64,000 nt of DNA from Dyadobacter pollutisoli (GCF_026625565.1 NZ_CP112998.1:5916001-5980000), one strand, 5' to 3'; shown: positions 50,913 to 61,101, counted from the first letter of the stretch. Notes: generated from the sequence alone by a model not told the origin. Made by a program: numbers and translations.

Positions 50913-52508
50913 CTAATTCCAGCCATTCGCAATGTCTTTTGCTACGTTCGGATTATAGTTTTTCTCAACATCCGGAATAGGTAGCAACACATTTTTATCA
51001 GCGAATGGCTGCTTGCCGTCACCCGGCTCCGCTGCCCGCTGGCTATTAATGGTCTGTTTGGCAATACCCCATCTGATCAGGTCAAAATAGCGGCTCTGTT
51101 CTCCGCAAAGCTCCACTTGCCTTTCCCGAATGAGCAAATTTGTGGCAGCAGCCTGAGCGCCGAGAGTAGTGTAAGCCACCGCACCGGACCTTTTCCTCAC
51201 CTGGTTGATCAGTGCCAAAGGTTCATCACCGGTTTTGCCTTGTTGAATGTACGCTTCTGCCAACATTAACAACACATCGGCATATCTGATCACCTGGCCG
51301 TTGATCGAACTTTGAGGGCCGCCATAAGATGCCACTTCATTATAGTACTGGTATTTTTTCCAAACAAAATACCCCTGAGGATCATCTGCTTTGAATGGAA
51401 ATGCGATTTTTCCGCCTTCACATTTCTGGCAATATTCGGTATCACCGCCACTTTCCTTGTTTCCGTAAAATGTAAACTTAGCCCGTGGGTCTACGTAGGC
51501 AGCGCCTGTTGACGGGTTCGGGTATTGAAATGCTTTTACGGTAGTAGTCGGTACATACACATTGAACCAGTCTTTGAACCCATATTCCTGTGCACGGTCC
51601 GAGTGACTCGCTTTTCCACCCCAGGTTTCCTGTCCGCCGAATACATAGTACTGGTTACCAATGCCCCAATCCGTCCATTTCGCATTCATGATCTGAAAAA
51701 CGTTTTCAGGGCTGCTCTGGTTGGTCGAACTGAACAGGTTCTCGTACGAAGGATCGAGCGAGTAAGTATAGGGTGCGGTCGTGAGCTGTGCCAATGTAGT
51801 CTGGGCCTGTGCCCATTTCTTTTGATACAAATACGTTTTCCCAAGCAACGCAATGGCCGCACCTTTTGTCGCACGACCTAGTCCAGTGGCGGCATCATAG
51901 GTTACCGGAAGGTCTGCAGCAGCAAGGGTAAGGTCGCTTTCAATAAAGCTCCATATGGATTCCGCAGAAGAACGGCTGGGATAATTGTTGGCCACCGTGC
52001 TATCATATGCCGTGATCAATGGTGCTTTTCCCCAAAGATTTACAATGTTAAAATAGGCATATGAACGCAAAAACCTCGCTTCCGCGATGTATTGTTTGGC
52101 TTTCTGCTGATCGGCGGCGACGGTTGGCTGCCACACATTTGCGCGGTCAATAACTACATTGGAGCGCAGTACCAGCCGGTACAAGCTGTTCCAAAGCTGC
52201 CCGATCTGCGCCTGGCTGGTACCGAACGAGTAGTCTGCCAGTTGCGCCATGTCTCCTTGCAGGTTGGTAGTCTTTTTGGCTTCATAACCCAATAAATCGA
52301 AAATAAAATAGTACTCTCTCGACCACAACCCATTGTGCAGCAGGGTAGCATACGTCGCGATCACGGCCTGGTTCAATCCATCGCTTGAATTAAAATAGGT
52401 AGAGAAATCGTAAGCGCTCTGGCTTTTCAGGTCCAGTTTCGATTCGTCGCAGGCAATAATATTGATCGCTGCTATCAATCCGGCAAAATATAATATTATC
52501 CTTTTCAT
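50913..52508 (-). CDS. SusD/RagB-family outer-membrane lipoprotein
   Basis: 531-residue surface lipoprotein: the signal ends in NIIAC (Cys20). TPR-like helical repeats (RFLRSYAYFNIVNLWGKAPLI, IALLGKTYLYQKKWAQAQTTL) and the C-terminal RYADVLLMLAEAYIQQGKTGDEPLALINQVRKRSG...LLIRERQVELCGEQSRYFDLIRWG are family hallmarks. It forms the lid over the SusC channel and binds the imported ligand. Gap to susC 29 bp. Ligand specificity is not readable. Confidence 0.95.
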   Translation of the reverse strand: MKRIILYFAGLIAAINIIACDESKLDLKSQSAYDFSTYFNSSDGLNQAVIATYATLLHNGLWSREYYFIFDLLGYEAKKTTNLQGDMAQLADYSFGTSQAQIGQLWNSLYRLVLRSNVVIDRANVWQPTVAADQQKAKQYIAEARFLRSYAYFNIVNLWGKAPLITAYDSTVANNYPSRSSAESIWSFIESDLTLAAADLPVTYDAATGLGRATKGAAIALLGKTYLYQKKWAQAQTTLAQLTTAPYTYSLDPSYENLFSSTNQSSPENVFQIMNAKWTDWGIGNQYYVFGGQETWGGKASHSDRAQEYGFKDWFNVYVPTTTVKAFQYPNPSTGAAYVDPRAKFTFYGNKESGGDTEYCQKCEGGKIAFPFKADDPQGYFVWKKYQYYNEVASYGGPQSSINGQVIRYADVLLMLAEAYIQQGKTGDEPLALINQVRKRSGAVAYTTLGAQAAATNLLIRERQVELCGEQSRYFDLIRWGIAKQTINSQRAAEPGDGKQPFADKNVLLPIPDVEKNYNPNVAKDIANGWN

Positions 52509-52537
52509 ATGTATTTCTGATAATTTTATTCCAATGA

Positions 52538-55500
52538 TTAAAACCCTAATTGTAAGCCTGCAAGCAATGTTCTCGGCTGTGGTAATTGCTGTCTGTCATC
52601 AATTCCGCGTGAGAAAATGTAGCTTCCACCGTTTTGCGTGCTTACCTCAGGATCATATCCTTTGTACTTGGTGATTGTCAGCAGGTTTTGCGCTGCAACA
52701 TATATCCGGATGCCGCTGAACACTTTGCCGCCTCCAATACTGCTCACAATGCTTTGAGGCAGTTTGTAGCCCAGGGTAATGTTCCTTAGTCTCAAATAGC
52801 TGCCGTTTTCCAACCACCAGTCGGATGGACGCAGGTTACCATCGCCGGTAGCGCTCTGGCCAGCTCTCGGAAGTGTAGCCACGTCGCCTGGCTTTTTCCA
52901 TCTGTTCAGGATTTCAGTTGAAGCGTTGTGTCCGGTAGATTCATTCTCGGTCACGAATTTGAATGCATTAACCAATTTCAGGCCCGAAACACCGGACACT
53001 ACCACATTCAGATCAAAGTTATGGTAGGTAACGCCTCCGTTGAATCCGTATACGATTTTTGGAATAGGGTTGCCCAGGATTTTCTGATCCGTAGTAGTTA
53101 CTTTGCCATCGCCATCAATGTCTTTGAAAATAAAATCCCCGGGAAGCAGTCCAGCCTGGTATTTGGTGGTCGCATCACCGCTTTGCTCCGCAGCTTTGGA
53201 ATTCAGGGCATCTACTTCTGCCTGATCTTTCGCTACGTGATCCAGCGTGTAGCCGTAAAATGAACCAATCGCCGAACCTGCTGCCGTGTAAGTGAATGTT
53301 GGCAAATTGCTGAATGCACCCGCCTGTATCGGTGCCGCAAACTCACTTCCCAGCGAGTTCACAACGTTCTTGTTATAGGCAAGATTGGCGCTGATATTAT
53401 AGCTCAATCCGCCGCTCGTCACGTCACGAAAGCCTACAGAGAACTCCACTCCTTTGTTCTGCGCACTGGCCGCATTCGCATATTTGCTGGGTTGCCCACC
53501 GCTACCTGACGCTCCTGTACTTCCCGAAACGGGTACACTTACGAGCAAGCCGCTACTTTTTCTGTTGTACCAGTCTACCGTCACGCTCAGTTTGTTGCGC
53601 AGAAAAGCGAGGTCAATACCAATGTCGGTCTGGTCTGTTGACTCCCATTTAATGTTAGGGTTAGCCAATGTATTGATGGTCGTTCCGGGATTGAAGCCTT
53701 CATTGGTGCCCAGCGAATACACCAGGTTCCCGTTCGGGCTGCCGCTGTAAGTAAGTACCGAGGTAACACCGGTTGTAGGAATGGTATTGTTTCCAGTCCG
53801 TCCGAGGCCGATACGCAGCTTTCCGTCGGTCACGAAAGGAAGATTGCTTTTGATAAATTCCTCATCCACAAACCGCCACGCGAGTCCTAGCCCATAAAAG
53901 TTACCAAACCTGTTGTTGGCACCAAAGTTGGACGCACCATCACGACGAAAGCTTCCTGAAAGAATGTATTTGTTGTCAAAAGTATAACCCAGCCTAGCGA
54001 AGTACGAGATCACCGACGACCGTGCATAGCCGTAAGAGCTTCCAGTAACCGCCTGGGATTGCGCCACGCTGATATTCTGAATGTTGTTGTTCGGAATATT
54101 AGTACCCGTCGCATTCAGGCCGGAAGAATTGCCCGGATCAAGATAACTGTTACCAACAGTTGCGGAAACGCTGTGATTTCCAAATACGCGGTTGTAGGAA
54201 AAGTAATTTTCAAGTGTATAAAATGAATAGTTACTATACCCCAATGTGGCTTGCTGCGGATTGGTAAGGTTGTTTCCAGCCGTGTAAGCATATTGGTAGC
54301 TATTGGTTTTCGCTCCGCCAATCTCTGCTGAAAGCTGAGTCCTGAAACGCAGGCCACCAATAATGTCCACCTCTGCAAATACCTGTGGGAAAAATACGAA
54401 ACCTTTATTAACCGGATGGTTCAGATTGATCGCCGCCAGCGGGTTGTTACCATTGCTGAAATCGTCGACATTGGTCGTATTGGAATACCCTCCCGGGATA
54501 CTCGCGTCGAAAATTGGTTTGTAAGGAGCAAAATATACCGCATCCGAAATGCTAGCCACCTGGCCGTCGTCTTTCGTGTGGCGGATATTCAGGCTTTGTC
54601 CCAAATGGAACCTGCCCAATGTTTCGTCCAGACTGAACCGCGCATTGATCCGGCTATTCGTAAAGTTTTTGACAATGGCCTGTTGTTTGATATAACCCAA
54701 TGAAAAGTTATAAGCCACTTTTTCGCTTCCTCCGCTGATATTCACATCATTTTGAGAAACCAATGCGGAGCGGAAAATCTCGTTCTGCCAATTGGTACGG
54801 TCCTGCGTCACATCCGGAGTATTGAACTTCGCTGGTAGCACCGAATTGGTAGTCGACGCGAAATCTCTCAGCAGATCAATGTACTGGGATGCATTCAGCA
54901 GGTCCAGTTTTTTCCAGGCACTTGCAACGCCCCATTGCGTATTGAAATTGATTTTCGGAGCGCCAGCCTTGCCTTTGCGGGTAGTAATGATCACCACACC
55001 ATTGGCAGCTGCCGAACCGTAAATCGCTGTGGAAGAGGCATCTTTCAGGATCGTTATGTTCTCAATGTCCTGGGTCGCTAATGTATTGAACATCGTTTTG
55101 CTGCCCTGAATACCGTCGATCACATACAATGGGTCTACACCTGTGAAGGAGCCCGTTCCGCGGATCAGGATCTGAGCGTCGGAGCCCGGGGTACCATTGG
55201 ATTGCAACACCTGAACACCCGCCGACTTACCGATCAGCAACTGTGAAGGATTGGTAGCGGTCGTAGAACCTGCGTCCTTGGCAGAAACAATGTCCACCGA
55301 GCCTACCACGTCCTTTTTGCGGGAAGTACCATAACCGATTACCACCACTTCATTCAACGATTTATCGTCTGGTGCGAGGCTGATTACCAGATTCGTCCGG
55401 TCGCCCACTGCCACTTCCTGAGATCTATATCCCACAAAACTGAACACCAGTACCGCCGCTTTATCAGTTACTTCCAGTTCGAAAGCTCCGTCGGCGTTGG

Positions 55501-56023
55501 TAAGCGTTCCCTGCTGAGTGCCTTTCAGGCGGACACTGACACCCGGAAGGCCCTCCCCCTTTTCGTCATTTACCTTGCCTTCTACACGGATCTCCGCAAA
55601 GGTTTTATCCTCCCAGAGCAATTCTGACTGTTCTTTCGGGACACTGGCTTTCTTTGAAGTAAGCAAGATTCGGCCCGATGGCGTTACCTGATAGGAAATC
55701 TCCAATGGGGTCAGCAATGAATTCAATGTCGCTGAAAGTTTCTGGTTCGAAGCGTGGATAATCACAGCGCGACTCGCCCGGATCGCCTTATGACTGTATG
55801 CAAATTTCACGTCCGCCTTTGCTTCTATTTGGCTGAGAACTGCCCTGAGCTCGGTGTTATCAGCATGTAGCGTAACATTACGTTCCAAAATCTCCTGTGC
55901 TTTCCCGTCGTGAGCCGCATATGTGAAGCCTCCGAAAGCAATAGAAAAGATAATTTGGGTCAATGAAATTTTCATGAGCAGATAGAGTGAGGCTCGATTT
56001 TTTTGGTATCGATTTTTTTTCAT
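52538..56023 (-). CDS. SusC/RagA TonB-linked outer-membrane transporter with STN domain
   Basis: 1161 residues. The signal peptide is followed by a Secretin/TonB short N-terminal (STN) domain at about 55-125 (ELRAVLSQIEAKADVKFAYSHKAI), a carboxypeptidase-regulatory-like domain at about 150-230 (VEGKVNDEKGEGLPGVSVRLKGTQQGTLTNADGAFEL), the plug (VVVIGYGTSRKKDVVGSVDIV, IRGTGSFTGVDPLYVIDGI) and a 22-strand barrel. The STN domain indicates that it signals through the FecR anti-sigma factor encoded directly upstream. Imports an oligosaccharide or similar ligand. Confidence 0.97.
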   Translation of the reverse strand: MKKNRYQKNRASLYLLMKISLTQIIFSIAFGGFTYAAHDGKAQEILERNVTLHADNTELRAVLSQIEAKADVKFAYSHKAIRASRAVIIHASNQKLSATLNSLLTPLEISYQVTPSGRILLTSKKASVPKEQSELLWEDKTFAEIRVEGKVNDEKGEGLPGVSVRLKGTQQGTLTNADGAFELEVTDKAAVLVFSFVGYRSQEVAVGDRTNLVISLAPDDKSLNEVVVIGYGTSRKKDVVGSVDIVSAKDAGSTTATNPSQLLIGKSAGVQVLQSNGTPGSDAQILIRGTGSFTGVDPLYVIDGIQGSKTMFNTLATQDIENITILKDASSTAIYGSAAANGVVIITTRKGKAGAPKINFNTQWGVASAWKKLDLLNASQYIDLLRDFASTTNSVLPAKFNTPDVTQDRTNWQNEIFRSALVSQNDVNISGGSEKVAYNFSLGYIKQQAIVKNFTNSRINARFSLDETLGRFHLGQSLNIRHTKDDGQVASISDAVYFAPYKPIFDASIPGGYSNTTNVDDFSNGNNPLAAINLNHPVNKGFVFFPQVFAEVDIIGGLRFRTQLSAEIGGAKTNSYQYAYTAGNNLTNPQQATLGYSNYSFYTLENYFSYNRVFGNHSVSATVGNSYLDPGNSSGLNATGTNIPNNNIQNISVAQSQAVTGSSYGYARSSVISYFARLGYTFDNKYILSGSFRRDGASNFGANNRFGNFYGLGLAWRFVDEEFIKSNLPFVTDGKLRIGLGRTGNNTIPTTGVTSVLTYSGSPNGNLVYSLGTNEGFNPGTTINTLANPNIKWESTDQTDIGIDLAFLRNKLSVTVDWYNRKSSGLLVSVPVSGSTGASGSGGQPSKYANAASAQNKGVEFSVGFRDVTSGGLSYNISANLAYNKNVVNSLGSEFAAPIQAGAFSNLPTFTYTAAGSAIGSFYGYTLDHVAKDQAEVDALNSKAAEQSGDATTKYQAGLLPGDFIFKDIDGDGKVTTTDQKILGNPIPKIVYGFNGGVTYHNFDLNVVVSGVSGLKLVNAFKFVTENESTGHNASTEILNRWKKPGDVATLPRAGQSATGDGNLRPSDWWLENGSYLRLRNITLGYKLPQSIVSSIGGGKVFSGIRIYVAAQNLLTITKYKGYDPEVSTQNGGSYIFSRGIDDRQQLPQPRTLLAGLQLGF

Positions 56024-56113
56024 AGTTTAGAACGGTTTTTTTATAAAAAACTAAATTGATTTTCTCCCTCTCATATCTTGGAGGATCGTGAGCAGAAAGG
56101 AGATTCTTAATGG

Positions 56114-56142
56114 CCGGCAGTGTTCCACCACTGCCGGTTTTT
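56114..56142 (+). terminator. Terminator-like hairpin in the fecR-susC gap
   Basis: 9-bp stem CCGGCAGTG/CACTGCCGG with a 6-nt loop and TTTTT on the plus strand only. The flanking genes are both minus-strand, so for their mRNA it is a hairpin without a U-run. It may be an intercistronic processing hairpin or end an antisense RNA. Confidence 0.45.
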
Positions 56143-56146
56143 GCAT

Positions 56147-57223
56147 TTATTTCGCGTCACATCCTTCTCCGTCGATCAGGATGCGGGTACCTTTTACTTC
56201 ATATGTTGCCATGTTTGATTTACAGATCAGGTCCAGCTTGTCGTACAGCGACATGTCGGAAACATCTCCGGTGAATGAGCATTTTTCGAGGTGATCGCTG
56301 GATAGTACAATTTCAATTCCGTATTCACTTTGCAGCTGCGCCATGATATCAGTCAGCAGTTCATTGTTGTACACCACTTTCGGCGCAACTACCGCCGCAG
56401 CAATGGCGACGGGCTTCTCAACCAGGCTGGTCATGAGGTGTCCGCTTTCTGTGAAATAGGTAACCCGCTGATTTGGAGTGAGTACGACACCATTGTTTGG
56501 CTTGTGAAGTTTGCCTGACGGTTCCTTGGTCACTGTTGTATGAATGTTTTCAAAAACAGACACTTTACCGGTAACCACTTCTACTTCCACTGCATTGTCA
56601 CCGGCCTTGGTGATAATCCTGAAACTGGTCCCTAGTACTTTGGTCACCAGGTTACCGCTAAAAACTGAAAATGGTCGGTGAGGATCTTTGGTTACTTTGA
56701 AAAACGCATTGCCCGTCAGCTGTACTTCGCGTTTGTCTCCGGGAAATTTATCAGGGTAAATGATGCGGCTGCCCGGACATAGTTCAATGACGCTCTTATC
56801 GTCGAGCGTAATTATTTTAGCTTCCTTGGTTTTGTTTTCAGTGGTGATCAGCTTGCCGGTACTAATCTTGACCAGGATCGGCTCCGAGTTTGCTAATGTC
56901 CGCACTACCTCCTTTTTGTTAAAAAACAGCAAAAAAGACAATGTCAATATCACCGCCGCAGCAACACCTGAGTAGAACACCGACGAAAATCTCCACGAAG
57001 CGTTTAGCGGAACAGGTTCTTCCATAAACCGCGGCTCCATTACTTCCTCCCGGATATTCTTCAACAACTTTTCTTCCAGCGCCTGCCTGTCGTCATCTGT
57101 CAGCGCGATCGAAGAGCCCGCATTCAGGCTTTCATACCATTTGTGAATTTGTTCAATTTCTTCCTCCGTACAGTTGCCCTGTCGGTATCGTAAGAGTAGT
57201 GTTTGTAAATCTTTTGTATTCAT
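56147..57223 (-). CDS. FecR-family anti-sigma factor
   Basis: 358 residues from the ATG at 57223; the longer frame starts with TTG. The cytoplasmic N-terminus (about 1-75) is followed by one transmembrane helix (VFYSGVAAAVILTLSFLLFF, about 83-103), then the periplasmic FecR domain (ITLDDKSVIELCPGSRIIYPDKFPGDKREVQLTGNAFFKVTKDPHRPFSVFSGNLVTKVLGTSF) and a C-terminal DUF4974-type domain. It should hold the sigma factor encoded upstream until the STN domain of SusC reports ligand. Confidence 0.95.
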   Translation of the reverse strand: MNTKDLQTLLLRYRQGNCTEEEIEQIHKWYESLNAGSSIALTDDDRQALEEKLLKNIREEVMEPRFMEEPVPLNASWRFSSVFYSGVAAAVILTLSFLLFFNKKEVVRTLANSEPILVKISTGKLITTENKTKEAKIITLDDKSVIELCPGSRIIYPDKFPGDKREVQLTGNAFFKVTKDPHRPFSVFSGNLVTKVLGTSFRIITKAGDNAVEVEVVTGKVSVFENIHTTVTKEPSGKLHKPNNGVVLTPNQRVTYFTESGHLMTSLVEKPVAIAAAVVAPKVVYNNELLTDIMAQLQSEYGIEIVLSSDHLEKCSFTGDVSDMSLYDKLDLICKSNMATYEVKGTRILIDGEGCDAK

Positions 57224-57417
57224 CAATGAAAGGGCTGGGGTGAAAGAATAGGCAACAGAACATAAGAAGACGTTCTGAATGATAAGCCGATTATTTCGTT
57301 GAATGCCCTAAATCATTTTAAATTTTCTTTGAAAGATTATATGAATACTCCAAAAAGGAACCAATGTTCTTTAAATAATAATAGGGAGGGAACGTGGAGA
57401 AAAGGCAGGCGGAGAAA

Positions 57418-58002
57418 TCAGGAATTGAAAAATGTAAGCAGTGCCAGCAGCGAAATCAGCGATTCTTTGAGGTACGACCGCATCGATTTGGTGGCTTTGG
57501 TAAGATGGTACTCGACGGCTTTTTCGGATAAATGCATGTGACCGGCGATTTGAGATATCGACCAGTTTTCCATGCGGCTCAGCCTGAAAACCTCTTTGGA
57601 CTTTTCGGGCAGCGTGTCCAGTCCTTTGTCGATGTTTTCGACGAGCTCGTTGAACGCAATGGTGTTTTCGGTATTGGTTTCTTCAAAATTGGTGAATGCC
57701 TGGTAGTAGCTCAGGTAGGCATTCTGCGGCCCATAGGCCCTGATGTAGTCAATCACCTCGTATCGGACGGCTGAAAAAAGGTAGTAGTCAAGCGAAATGA
57801 TCTTTACGCTTTCCCGCTCTTTCCACAGCCTTGTAAAGATGTCCTGGATAAGCTCCTCGGCGACTTCACGATGCTGAAGTTTCCGGTAAGCTACCACAAA
57901 CATGCGGTACCAATATTCTTTGTAGATCGTGGTAAAGGCTTGCTCATCGCCGCTGCGCAGGGCTTCTATCAGAATTCGATCGGATAATCGCGTGCTTTCC
58001 AA
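57418..58002 (-). CDS. ECF sigma factor, SusCD-regulating type (TTG start)
   Basis: 194 residues, sigma-70 ECF of the Bacteroides-expansion type. Region 2 (FTTIYKEYWYRMFVVAYRKLQHREVAEELIQDIFTRLWKERESV) and region 4 (LPEKSKEVFRLSRMENWSISQIAGHMHLSEKAVEYHLTKATKSMRSYL) are clear. The start codon appears to be TTG at 58002, because a stop codon (TAG) lies three codons further upstream in frame and no ATG precedes region 2. It works with the FecR protein and SusC as a cell-surface signalling cascade. FecR follows after 194 bp. Confidence 0.93.
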   Translation of the reverse strand: MESTRLSDRILIEALRSGDEQAFTTIYKEYWYRMFVVAYRKLQHREVAEELIQDIFTRLWKERESVKIISLDYYLFSAVRYEVIDYIRAYGPQNAYLSYYQAFTNFEETNTENTIAFNELVENIDKGLDTLPEKSKEVFRLSRMENWSISQIAGHMHLSEKAVEYHLTKATKSMRSYLKESLISLLALLTFFNS

Positions 58003-58042
58003 CTTCTTCTATGCCTGAAAAGGTGTCAAATTAACATTTCTT

Positions 58043-58050
58043 CAAAGTTA
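58043..58050 (-). promoter_or_regulatory. -7 promoter element of the sigma/fecR genes
   Basis: Minus-strand TAACTTTG, an exact TAnnTTTG match, in an AT-rich region 40 bp before the TTG start codon. No clear -33 element. Confidence 0.4.
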
Positions 58051-58117
58051 TATTAATTAATACAATAATTCTATTTTAAATATTTTATTTAATTGGAATT
58101 TAACCACCGGATTACTT

Positions 58118-61024
58118 TCACTTGAAATTCAAAAGATAACCCGTCAAATCTGCCAGGTCCTGCTCATTCAGGCCCAGCGCGGTGGGTTCCGGCATGAGGG
58201 ATGAAGGCATTTTCTCCCTGCTTTTTATCTGGTCAGCCTTAATGGAATGCTGCTGCCCGGCGGCGTCTTTAATTACCACATTCGCGCCGTCGCTGAGCAA
58301 AAATCCAAAGTATGTCTCTCCCTTTTTAGTAACGATCGTGTAGCTTTCATAGCCAAAAACCATACTGGCCGAGGGGTTGACAATAGCATCGAGCAGTCCT
58401 GCTTTATCAAATTTTTTGTGGATTACCGTCAAATCCGGGCCGATTTCGGCTCCATTGGTACCGTGCTTGTGACAAGCAGCGCAATTCGTAGCGAACAATT
58501 TTTCACCTTTGGAAGGATCCGCGCTCATTCTTGCTATAAAATCTGTTTTCAAAACTTTTCCATTTCTCGGGAAAAACTGGCTTGCTACTACACGTACATT
58601 CTGATCGGGATTTTTGAAAATAATCTCGCTTACTGCCTTAGCGATCGTGTCGGGCAGCTGCCCCTGTACCCGCATATCTACCAGCATATTTCCGCCGTTG
58701 ACGTCCGCTGCCATTTTTCGTCCATTACCTATCCGATCGCCCATTGGCTGGTTTTTGTCGGCGACTTTTCGCCTCAGTTCCAGCATTTTCTGATACGCCG
58801 GCGTGACGACGACCGCATTCTCTTTTTCCCAGTTCAACAGGTCGGCCCAATCATTGGATTTCCGGAAATTCAGCCACCACGAAGCCTGCGACGCCACATC
58901 AGGCAAAGTCGATTTGGACAATGCTACCATCGCTTCCGCCGCTTTTTTATCTTTTATAAAACCGATGGCAGTTAATGCTTTTCTGCGTTCGGTTACCGCC
59001 ACTTTTGCAGAACCTGCCCTTAGTTTCAAATCATTAATCGCTTGGACGGGGTGAAGTCGCCAAACCAGATTTGCATGTTGCGGTTTCCAGTATTCGGGAT
59101 CGGCTTTAAATGTTTCTCGCACATTTGCATAAACCTTCGCTTCTTTTCCATCCGATGCAGTACCAATCGCTTCCAGCATCCAGGGGTCTTTCCCGTCGTA
59201 ATTTTTGATGAGCTTTGAAATAATGGAATATGATTTTGTGAAATCAACGTCCCTCAATGCAATACCTACTTCGCGACGAACAGCGGGGTCAGCATCGCCA
59301 GCCATTTGATCCAAGTAGGCGGTCGCTCCATTCAATGCTTTTAATGCGCGGAAAGCCGTTAAACGATGCGATTCATCGGCGGATAATAACAACTTTTCCA
59401 CCTCTCCCTTACCTTTTTCACCCAGCTGAGAAAGCAACCATATAGCCCTGGCCTGATGGAATGGATTTTCGGCTGTCAGCAATTTCTTTACGTCTTCAAT
59501 CACAGGTTCTCCGTTTTTTCTCAATCCCTCAAAGCCCAACGCCCGCACATTCACCGCCGGATTTTTCAATGCTTCTATTAATCCGTTTGTCGACGTGAGG
59601 TCAAATGTCGGGACTGTCAGTTTTTTACCTTTTGGAGTAATGCGGTAAATTCTTCCGTAGCCTTTTTTATCCTTCATCCCATGCCCGCCCACGATCGGAT
59701 CGTACCAGTCCGCAATGTAAAGCGCACCGTCGGGCCCGACGGCCACATCGGACGGACGAAACCATTTCCTATAATCATTATCCGTTTCGTACCATTCATA
59801 TCGTTCCGATGCTTGGGGAAAAGAACTGATCAGATCTCTTCTTTTAAGTGCAAAACCAGCACCTTGCTTTTCAGGTTTGTAGGCGAAAATCACATTACGG
59901 CCAGCCTCGCAGCTTAGCAATGTACCTCTGTAATTCTTACCCAAAGCATCACCTTCATAATACACAATGCCCGTCGGCGAGCCCGCACCCGTGTTGTCGC
60001 CCGCTGGCATCACCCCCGGATCTTCCTGGTGCCAATGCGTTGTAAAAATGTCCTGCCCTGGTCTGCGGTCTGCCTGCCAGTAGCGGGTTCCGTCCGCCGA
60101 AAAGTACCCGGCATTACCGTTTTCCTGCAAAAAAGAAACCCTGCAAGTGATCACCTGGTCGTCGTTATCATTCTGCCACATGTTGCCGTAGCTGTCGAGG
60201 CATACTTCATAACTATTCCTGAAATTGTGGCCCAGTACTTTCAGTCCCGTCCCGTCCGGGTTGATACGCAGAGCGAGCCCACCTACCCACACACGACCAT
60301 CGTCCGATTTCTGATTTCCGTTATTGGACTTGTTGTATGGCGTTCCTCCTGTGTACAAACTTCCGCTTCTGAGCGTCCAGCCACTTTTGTCCGTCACATG
60401 GTGCGGCCCAGCATTGCCTGTATTGAAATAATAACGTCCGTCCGGCCCGGTTACCAGCGAATGCAGTGAATGGTCATGGTCAAATCCGCCAAAGCCGGTA
60501 AGTAGTACTTCGCGGCTATCGGGCTTGTCGTCACCGTCGGAGTCAGTATAAACAATGAGATTGGGGGCGCAGGAAACTATGATTTTATTCCCGATCACGG
60601 CTATACCCAACGGTGCAGTTAATAATGTGTCTTCTATGAATACTTTGGAGGATTCTGCTTTTCCATCCCCATCGCGGTCTTCCAGGATCATTACCCGGTC
60701 ACCTTTTTGCTTGTGGCTAAGCCGCTCCGCAGGTTTTGTGTTAAAATCCCTATAATTCACTGCCTCCGTAATCCATACCCGCCCCTTGGCATCAATGTCC
60801 ATATTGGTCGGATTGAAAAACATCGGTGCTTCCGCCCAAAGCGTGGCTTCCAGATCGTCGGGGAGGTATAGTTTTGAAGAGTCTTCGATGGAAACCAATG
60901 GGGTACCGGACCGCTTTGGAAGGTCAGGTTTTGGGTTTATCAAAAACAAAGAAGATAAGGACAGCAACACTGCCCCACTGAAAAGTAGGCCGAATTCAGG
61001 CGATATGGTTGTATTGAAAGTCAT
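58118..61024 (-). CDS. PVC-type membrane-bound dehydrogenase with HEAT repeats and cytochrome c
   Basis: 968 residues from the ATG at 61024, where a signal anchor begins (FGLLFSGAVLLSLSSLFLI). Residues about 50-450 form a six-bladed propeller dehydrogenase-like domain (MDIDAKGRVWITEAVNYRD, RVMILEDRDGDGKAESSKVF, DVAVGPDGALYIADWYDPIVGGHGMKD). HEAT-like repeats occupy about 480-760. A C-terminal cytochrome c domain has heme motif CAACH (NCAACHKHGTNGAEIGPDLT) and PSASMVFGYESYTIVTKKG. Families of this layout are abundant in Planctomycetes and Verrucomicrobia. Likely periplasmic sugar or alcohol oxidation coupled to the cytochrome pool. It follows an epimerase gene. Confidence 0.9.
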   Translation of the reverse strand: MTFNTTISPEFGLLFSGAVLLSLSSLFLINPKPDLPKRSGTPLVSIEDSSKLYLPDDLEATLWAEAPMFFNPTNMDIDAKGRVWITEAVNYRDFNTKPAERLSHKQKGDRVMILEDRDGDGKAESSKVFIEDTLLTAPLGIAVIGNKIIVSCAPNLIVYTDSDGDDKPDSREVLLTGFGGFDHDHSLHSLVTGPDGRYYFNTGNAGPHHVTDKSGWTLRSGSLYTGGTPYNKSNNGNQKSDDGRVWVGGLALRINPDGTGLKVLGHNFRNSYEVCLDSYGNMWQNDNDDQVITCRVSFLQENGNAGYFSADGTRYWQADRRPGQDIFTTHWHQEDPGVMPAGDNTGAGSPTGIVYYEGDALGKNYRGTLLSCEAGRNVIFAYKPEKQGAGFALKRRDLISSFPQASERYEWYETDNDYRKWFRPSDVAVGPDGALYIADWYDPIVGGHGMKDKKGYGRIYRITPKGKKLTVPTFDLTSTNGLIEALKNPAVNVRALGFEGLRKNGEPVIEDVKKLLTAENPFHQARAIWLLSQLGEKGKGEVEKLLLSADESHRLTAFRALKALNGATAYLDQMAGDADPAVRREVGIALRDVDFTKSYSIISKLIKNYDGKDPWMLEAIGTASDGKEAKVYANVRETFKADPEYWKPQHANLVWRLHPVQAINDLKLRAGSAKVAVTERRKALTAIGFIKDKKAAEAMVALSKSTLPDVASQASWWLNFRKSNDWADLLNWEKENAVVVTPAYQKMLELRRKVADKNQPMGDRIGNGRKMAADVNGGNMLVDMRVQGQLPDTIAKAVSEIIFKNPDQNVRVVASQFFPRNGKVLKTDFIARMSADPSKGEKLFATNCAACHKHGTNGAEIGPDLTVIHKKFDKAGLLDAIVNPSASMVFGYESYTIVTKKGETYFGFLLSDGANVVIKDAAGQQHSIKADQIKSREKMPSSLMPEPTALGLNEQDLADLTGYLLNFK

Positions 61025-61040
61025 AACTAAGGGTGGTTCG

Positions 61041-61097
61041 AGAGACTTGCCAGGTTTATTAATAAGACTTGCCAAGTTTCCAAAACTTGGTAAGTCT
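61041..61097. repeat. AGACTTGCCAAGTTT palindromic repeat
   Basis: A half copy (GAGACTTGCCAGGTTT, 61042-61057) precedes a near-perfect hairpin at 61064-61097 with arms AGACTTGCCAAGTTT and AAACTTGGTAAGTCT. It fills the 77-bp gap between the epimerase and PVC-dehydrogenase genes. REP-like in form. Confidence 0.75.
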
Positions 61098-61101
61098 CGT
61101 T

